Source of the DNA: PVC group bacterium (ex Bugula neritina AB1)
GTDB lineage: Bacteria; GCA-001730085
Direction of reading: 5' to 3'
NCBI GenBank assembly: GCA_001730085.1
Contig: MDLB01000097.1
Location: 1-34,095, forward strand
DNA: 34,095 bases
Shown here: piece after piece, positions 29,580 to 34,095 of the stretch
How the letters are laid out: each line of letters begins with the position of its first letter
How positions within the stretch are numbered: the first letter of the stretch is position 1
Position numbers and translations under genes: made by a program
The notes under the pieces: generated by a model
The model's database searches: none
What the model was told of the DNA's origin: nothing
The model's input: the letters and a program-made list of their open reading frames with translations, nothing else

Positions 29580-30659
29580 ATGCACAAAGTGACATTTATT
29601 GATGGGGATGGTATCGGGCCCGAAATCGCGAAAGTTACCAGAGACTGCCTAGAAGCTACAGGCGTAAAGTTTGACTGGGACATCAAACAAGCTGGTATTG
29701 ATATTATGGAAAAAGAAGGAACTCCACTTCCAGCAAATGTTATCGAATCTATTAAAAAAAATAAAATTGCCATAAAAGCCCCTATAACAACTCCTATTGG
29801 GAAAGGCTTTCGGAGTGTCAATGTTACTCTTCGGAAAGAACTAGATCTTTACGCATGTTTAAGACCTTGCAGGATTTACCCTGGCGTAAAAACAAAGTTC
29901 AAAGATGTTGATCTCGTTGTTGTAAGAGAGAACACAGAAGACCTCTACGCAGGTATAGAGTTTGACTTAGGTTCATCAGAGCTCGAGGATATAAAAAAGT
30001 GTGTTAACCAACTTTCACCACAAAAGATTAAAGATGATGCCGCTTTATCTTTAAAACCTATCTCTATTTCAGGAACAGAGCGTATCGTAAAGTTTGCCTT
30101 TGAATACGCTAAAGCACACGGTCGCAAAAAAGTTACAGCTGTCACAAAAGCTAATATCATGAAGCATACAGATGGGTTATTCTATCGAGTAGCAAGAGAT
30201 ATCGCAACAAGTTATCCAGGCATCACCTATGAAGAAACACTCGTAGATGCCATGTGCATGCATTTAGTACAACACCCTGAATGGTATGATGTTTTAGTTA
30301 TGCCTAACTTGTATGGAGATATCCTTTCAGACCTTTGCGCAGGTCTTGTTGGAGGACTCGGAGTCGCACCCGGAGGAAACTTTGGTAAAGATATGGCTAT
30401 TTTTGAAGCCACACATGGGAGTGCTCCAAAGTACAAAGGGATGAACAAAGTTAACCCTACAGCCCTATTGCTTTCGGGAGTAATGATGTTACACCACTTG
30501 AATGAATCTGACGCTGCTAATCGCTTGGAAAAAGCGATTTCTCATGTTATCCAAGAAGGGAAAGATGTGACCTACGATTTAAAGCCTCGCAAAGATGATG
30601 TCACAGCCGTCGGGACATCACAAATGGGAGAAGCCATCATAAGGCATTTAAAAGGATAG
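29580..30659 (+). CDS. icd: Isocitrate dehydrogenase (isocitrate/isopropylmalate dehydrogenase family)
   Basis: Oxidative decarboxylation of isocitrate to 2-oxoglutarate. 359 residues. Substrate and metal motifs are [20 protein letters not shown] (76-95), [12 protein letters not shown] (116-127), K190 and N192 in [13 protein letters not shown]223, and NLYGDILSD (243-251). Isopropylmalate dehydrogenase is excluded by the SVNVTLRK substrate loop, which has the isocitrate pattern. Compact enzymes of this size are usually NAD-linked and related to eukaryotic IDH3. However, the cofactor loop reads [15 protein letters not shown], with K284-Y285 where E. coli NADP-IDH has its NADP-selecting Lys344-Tyr345. 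ATG start after TAGAGGAG. The ApbE gene follows 4 bp later. Confidence 0.92.
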   Translation: MHKVTFIDGDGIGPEIAKVTRDCLEATGVKFDWDIKQAGIDIMEKEGTPLPANVIESIKKNKIAIKAPITTPIGKGFRSVNVTLRKELDLYACLRPCRIYPGVKTKFKDVDLVVVRENTEDLYAGIEFDLGSSELEDIKKCVNQLSPQKIKDDAALSLKPISISGTERIVKFAFEYAKAHGRKKVTAVTKANIMKHTDGLFYRVARDIATSYPGITYEETLVDAMCMHLVQHPEWYDVLVMPNLYGDILSDLCAGLVGGLGVAPGGNFGKDMAIFEATHGSAPKYKGMNKVNPTALLLSGVMMLHHLNESDAANRLEKAISHVIQEGKDVTYDLKPRKDDVTAVGTSQMGEAIIRHLKG

Positions 30660-30663
30660 TCCG

Positions 30664-31731
30664 GTGTCTTTTAAAAAAAATCATTCCCACAGCCAGAATT
30701 TTTTTTTCACATTGATAAAAATTTTTCTGGTTGTGGCTTTTTTTTCTTTTGTTATTCACACAACCTTTACACAAAAAAAAGGTCTCAAAAAATACGAAGA
30801 CTTTGCCTTAAAAATAGGTACGATGGTTCACTTGGCAACTATTTTGCCAGAAAGTGCCCGCTCACAAGAACGTTCTAAATTGCTCTTTCAAATGGCCTAT
30901 GATGAAATTGACCGTTTAGATCAGATTTTCAGCCGCTATCGCTCGGATAGCGAAGTTGCTAAAATCAACAAATCTCCGAATAAACCACATAAGTTAAGCT
31001 CTGAATTAGCATATGTTTTTGAAAAAGCTCTCAGTATTCATAAGGAAAGCCTTCAGTCTTTTGATATAACAGTTTTACCTCTTATAAAACTATGGAAAAT
31101 GTCAGAAAAAGCAAACACTTTCCCTTCTCAAATGCAACTACAGGAAAACCTTTCCTTGGTTGGCATAAAAAACATAACATACAACCAAGAAAAGCGAACT
31201 TTACGCATGAAAAAAGGAATGCAACTAGACCTTGGAGGAATCGCTAAAGGATATCTTATCGAAAGAATCCGTGATATCTGGAAAAAAAACAACCTTCACA
31301 ATGGAATGATCAATATTGGTGGAGATGTTTGGGCGTTAGGCCTAAATGAAAGAAAACAAAGTTGGGCTCTCGGGATCCAAGACCCCGAAAATGAAAAAAA
31401 TTTTTTAAAAATCATCAAATTGAGCGACCAAGGCATGGTAACCTCTGGCGATTATCAAAGGTACTTTACTATAAACTCTCAAAAATATAGCCACATCATA
31501 GATCCTCGCAATGGATTGCCCATCAAAGGCTCCAGAAGTTTAACCTTGGTTGGCTCCGACATGCTCAAAATAGATGCTTGGGCAACAGCTTGTTCCATCT
31601 TAGGTCCTGATCAAATAAACTCTTTCTTGCCTCGTTTTTGTGAGGCTTCTTACACTTTTCTATATGAAAATAACGCAAATGAACTTACACTAAAAAGCTC
31701 AAACATTAAAAAAGCTAAATCACTCTTATAG
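30664..31731 (+). CDS. apbE: FAD:protein FMN transferase ApbE
   Basis: Attaches FMN covalently to threonine/serine of target flavoproteins such as NqrB/NqrC and RnfG. 355 residues with an N-terminal membrane segment (about 13-33) and no lipobox cysteine, so it is anchored to the periplasmic face by a signal anchor rather than a lipid. Family motifs are DRLDQIFSRYRSDSEVAKIN, DLGGIAKGYLIERI (FAD-binding), NIGGDVWALG, TSGDYQRYF, YSHIIDPRNGLPI and the metal-binding DAWATACSILG. The start is GTG with AAGGA upstream, 4 bp after icd, so the two are probably co-transcribed. No flavinylation target (nqr/rnf) is in the window. Confidence 0.93.
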   Translation: MSFKKNHSHSQNFFFTLIKIFLVVAFFSFVIHTTFTQKKGLKKYEDFALKIGTMVHLATILPESARSQERSKLLFQMAYDEIDRLDQIFSRYRSDSEVAKINKSPNKPHKLSSELAYVFEKALSIHKESLQSFDITVLPLIKLWKMSEKANTFPSQMQLQENLSLVGIKNITYNQEKRTLRMKKGMQLDLGGIAKGYLIERIRDIWKKNNLHNGMINIGGDVWALGLNERKQSWALGIQDPENEKNFLKIIKLSDQGMVTSGDYQRYFTINSQKYSHIIDPRNGLPIKGSRSLTLVGSDMLKIDAWATACSILGPDQINSFLPRFCEASYTFLYENNANELTLKSSNIKKAKSLL

Positions 31732-31953
31732 TTAAACCCTTACCTCCCCCTGCAAACCTAGGCTTCGTAAATCCTAGAGGGATACTCAAAGATCTAACCT
31801 AAAAGATTAAAAAATCCGAGGATCCTTGGAAAATACCCCCCTATGCTATATTGAAAAAAGCTTTCGCACCCTTTATTTTGTTATTTCACTGAAAACAACC
31901 TAACTAAAGAGCGCCAAGAAAACTTATGTCGTACTTTGTAACAGTCTCGACCC
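31732..31953. other. Convergent spacer with repeat remnant
   Basis: Between two convergent genes. 31838-31894 resembles the intergenic element at 16693-16758 (CCCTATGCTATATTGA, then TTTTGTTATTTCA), and 31933-31949 is a copy of the dispersed motif (ACTTTGTAACAGTCTCG). No obvious hairpin plus T-run. Confidence 0.5.
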
Positions 31954-33738
31954 TTAAGCAGATTTTCTTCTCGCTTGATCTTCTATCTCGAGCTTCATTC
32001 CTACAGATAACGAGGTTAAGGCACGCAAAGTATTCACTATAGAAGATTCTCCTCTTGAAGCTGATTCATTATCTGGCCACAAATCTTGGAATAAGTCACA
32101 CATGAATTTATTTTCCAGAAGTAGCATTTGAAAAGTTAAGACCTCTTCTAAAATATTGGAACTTCCTCCACGGACCTCTTCTAAAATATTGGAACTTCCT
32201 CCACGGACCTCTTCTAAAATATTGGAACTTCCTCCACGGACCTCTTCTAAAATATTGGGACTTCCTCCACGGACCTCTTCTTTAAGCTTTGCTAAATTTT
32301 CATTAAACCTTGGAATCTCTATTTTAATTAAATCTAGTTTATAATTACTTTTTTTTGTAAAGTAACTATCTCTATCTTTATCAAAATCATCTTTTAATGT
32401 TTGATTTAACCCTTGAAACAAGCCCTGTAGCTTTTCACTAACTACAGGAGTTTCTAGTCCAAATTTTCCTATCGGTTTATCTATAATACAGCATATTAAA
32501 TCACTTAAATGTCTATTTAATTGACCTATCAAGCTTTGAGATCTTGTAAAGACTTTTTTACGCAACCTTTCATACTCTATAAGGTTGATATTTTTTTCTT
32601 TTAATCTAGAAATAAGATCTTCAGTCTCTATTATATATCTATTAATAAGATTTATATTTTTTTTAGTTGCTTTTTTATATATATTTAAATTTTGAATTTT
32701 TACTTTTTTATCGCTATCTTTTTCTTTCATTAACGTTTCTTGTAATTTTGAAAGTATAACTATTTGAGACTCAAAATGTTCTTTCTGAAGCTCAATATAG
32801 CTTAATAAGCTATCATCATTTGCTTCTTTAACCCCAGCCCAAAGATCTTCTTCAAAAGCCTTAAATGATTCTGAATCACTAGGTTCCTCATCCGCATTAT
32901 CAATACCCATAGAAGTAAAAAGTGAATTTGACTCATTATTCTCTATTTTTCTTTCAACATACTCACTAGGAATATCAGAATTAAACTCATTAGAAGTGTG
33001 CACATAAGAAGCATCATCATCAGCAAAACCTGCCTCATCAAGTTCATTTTGAGAAACCTTACCTTCTTTAAAAGAAGATCTAATAATATGAATCGCCGGT
33101 ACAGCAAGTTCTAAAGCAAATAGCACCCAACACATAGAAAAAAGCCAAGCACAAGAGCTATCCTTCAATAAATAAAACATCTCAGGTCTAATTAAAAATA
33201 AAGCAAGAAAGAAACTTGCTATAATTAGAATAATTCCTGTGTACAAAAGAAAAAAAGCACAAAAAAGGTTGTGGTTTTTGCCCCCATATTCGGATTTATT
33301 CCTTTTAAAAATCCATGTTTTATTCCTAAAATTGACCAATAGCAACCCTAAAAAGATAATTAGTCCCAAACTAAAAAAAACAAAAGTTGCAATAACACTA
33401 TTTTCTTTAATAACAAAGATTTTTCCGAAAAACATCACCGTTGATAAGATTACACAAATGATAGGAATATGAAAAATAGATATAAATAAAAATTTATTCC
33501 ATTTCCATGAGGACTCGCTTAAAGGCACCCTCTCACCTTCATTAAGAGAAGTCGCTTCTATTGATCCGTCTAGATTAGGAAAGGGATTCTCAACATTGTG
33601 TATTGGTGAATCGGAAGAAGTGTCAACAACCTCCTTTCCTCTATAGCTAAAAGACTGTGTCGCTAACCCCCAAGAAAAATCTAAATACTGGTTTATTAAA
33701 AAAATTTGTATCAAAATAAAAAAAATATTTTTTTTCAT
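31954..33738 (-). CDS. Membrane protein with coiled-coil C-terminal half and 11-residue tandem repeats (594 aa)
   Basis: Not recognised. I chose the ATG at 33738 (start of MKKNIFFILIQIFLINQYL, a signal peptide or first membrane helix); a TTG at 33762 would add eight residues. Four further hydrophobic helices lie within about 80-235. An acidic linker (about 235-320) follows, then a long Lys/Glu/Leu-rich helical region (about 320-490) of coiled-coil character. Near residues 505-550 an 11-residue unit, EEVRGGSSNIL, is repeated four times, coded by perfect or nearly perfect 33-bp repeats. The C-terminus is helical and basic. Such a build suggests a surface or inclusion-type protein of a host-associated bacterium, but this is inference. 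Confidence 0.8.
   Translation of the reverse strand: MKKNIFFILIQIFLINQYLDFSWGLATQSFSYRGKEVVDTSSDSPIHNVENPFPNLDGSIEATSLNEGERVPLSESSWKWNKFLFISIFHIPIICVILSTVMFFGKIFVIKENSVIATFVFFSLGLIIFLGLLLVNFRNKTWIFKRNKSEYGGKNHNLFCAFFLLYTGIILIIASFFLALFLIRPEMFYLLKDSSCAWLFSMCWVLFALELAVPAIHIIRSSFKEGKVSQNELDEAGFADDDASYVHTSNEFNSDIPSEYVERKIENNESNSLFTSMGIDNADEEPSDSESFKAFEEDLWAGVKEANDDSLLSYIELQKEHFESQIVILSKLQETLMKEKDSDKKVKIQNLNIYKKATKKNINLINRYIIETEDLISRLKEKNINLIEYERLRKKVFTRSQSLIGQLNRHLSDLICCIIDKPIGKFGLETPVVSEKLQGLFQGLNQTLKDDFDKDRDSYFTKKSNYKLDLIKIEIPRFNENLAKLKEEVRGGSPNILEEVRGGSSNILEEVRGGSSNILEEVRGGSSNILEEVLTFQMLLLENKFMCDLFQDLWPDNESASRGESSIVNTLRALTSLSVGMKLEIEDQARRKSA
32141..32281 (-). repeat. 33-bp in-frame tandem repeat (4 copies plus partial)
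   Basis: Copies start at 32141, 32174, 32207 and 32240, with a partial fifth at 32273 (ACCTCTTCT). Three are identical and one has a single change (Ser to Pro, GGSPNIL). The near-identity points to recent expansion or contraction by replication slippage. Each unit encodes EEVRGGSSNIL. Confidence 0.97.
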
Positions 33739-33917
33739 CCCAGTAAGTTCCCCTAACTTCAAAAAAACCTCAAAAAAGTCTTTTTAAAAAATATCACCTT
33801 CTATCAAAATCTTTCCTAAGAAAGATTTTACAATAGTTTTTTATTTTGTAAAAAAATAATACTCTATACACGTATAAGTTTTTCTCTAAATCAAGAAGAC
33901 TTTTTAAAATAAGACTA

Positions 33918-34095
33918 TTGACATCCTCACCTACCTAAAGGAAGGTGATTCCTAGATTTACTAAGCTATTTTTTTAGCAACTAGGGGTTCTTGCTTCATA
34001 GAAATTCCTAACGGATTTTCTCCACAAGCTAACAAGGCATGCCCTGCCTCTAAGATATTACGCCCCGCATTACGGTCAGCGTTTGCACTGTAGCC
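33918..34095 (-). mobile_element. Right end (RE) of an IS200/IS605-type tnpB element, with candidate omega-RNA region
   Basis: After the tnpB stop the minus strand has the palindrome TCACCT-ACCT-AAAGGA-AGGTGA (arms in about 33927-33949) and ends at TCAA, the same boundary as at 19383. TCAA is the known right cleavage site of the well-studied IS608. In TnpB systems the omega-RNA covers the tnpB 3' end and the right end, with the guide being the host bases just beyond. The element continues beyond the window. Confidence 0.75.
33961..34095 (-). CDS. tnpB: TnpB C-terminal 44 residues
   Basis: The frame enters from the window edge and stops at TAG (33961-33963). It encodes [15 protein letters not shown], which has the last RuvC motif (DxN; this Asp is the third catalytic residue), then [20 protein letters not shown], a common TnpB tail. 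The upstream part, including the zinc-finger cysteines, is outside the window. The same tail occurs in the mini-element at 19425-19490 with one or two substitutions. The reading frame is open throughout the visible part, so this copy could be intact. Confidence 0.88.
   Translation of the reverse strand, partial: GYSANADRNAGRNILEAGHALLACGENPLGISMKQEPLVAKKIA

Overview
The window is AT-rich DNA from an alphaproteobacterium, most likely a host-associated member of the Holosporales or a close relative. The rRNA operon has the usual order 16S - tRNA-Ile(GAT) - tRNA-Ala(TGC) - 23S - 5S. This differs from Rickettsiales, where 16S is typically separated from 23S-5S. The rest fits a reduced intracellular-type genome: low GC, long non-coding gaps with decayed repeats, many Lys/Ile/Phe-rich proteins, several envelope proteins without recognisable relatives, and IS200/IS605-type debris. 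The family and genus cannot be fixed from the sequence alone.

Layout. 1-651: 5' part of an IS1341-like tnpB-only element (minus strand), cut by the window edge. 652-1404: gene-free. 1405-6949: rRNA operon on the minus strand, with a consensus promoter at 6921-6949 and a hairpin terminator after 5S. 6950-9281: gene-free and very AT-rich, with an array of about 218-bp direct repeats at 7422-8501. 9282-10863: queC and queE (queuosine precursor synthesis). 10923-13022: large exported protein of unknown function. 13137-16403: hisS-aspS-small lipoprotein operon. 17086-17736: MBL-fold hydrolase, alone on the plus strand. 18016-19320: Mrp-type Fe-S carrier ATPase with a fused C-terminal DUF971 domain (HCF101-like). 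19383-19636: 254-bp internally deleted IS element. 19640-21261: orn and a DHH phosphoesterase, overlapping. 21613-23576: exported protein of unknown function and a membrane-anchored, catalytically degenerate DNase I-like (EEP) protein, overlapping. 23877-24590: ppa. 24698-27227: accD-folC-TPR membrane protein operon. 27628-27897: lipoprotein gene broken by a 94-bp IS-end insertion. 28298-31731: aspartate aminotransferase, isocitrate dehydrogenase and ApbE on the plus strand. 31954-33738: membrane/coiled-coil protein with a 33-bp in-frame tandem repeat. 33918-34095: right end of a second tnpB element, cut by the window edge.

Most genes are housekeeping: aminoacylation (hisS, aspS), tRNA modification (queC, queE), RNA turnover (orn, DHH protein), Fe-S assembly (mrp), fatty-acid and folate synthesis (accD, folC), pyrophosphate removal (ppa), central metabolism (aatA, icd) and flavinylation (apbE). 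The less ordinary content is the tnpB elements and their mini-derivatives with candidate omega-RNA ends, the 218-bp repeat array with a 643-bp higher-order period, the Mrp-DUF971 fusion, the pseudo-nuclease, the atypical pyrophosphatase and dehydrogenase signatures, and the repeat-bearing membrane protein. Both window edges fall inside copies of the same IS family, as expected if assembly broke at repeats.
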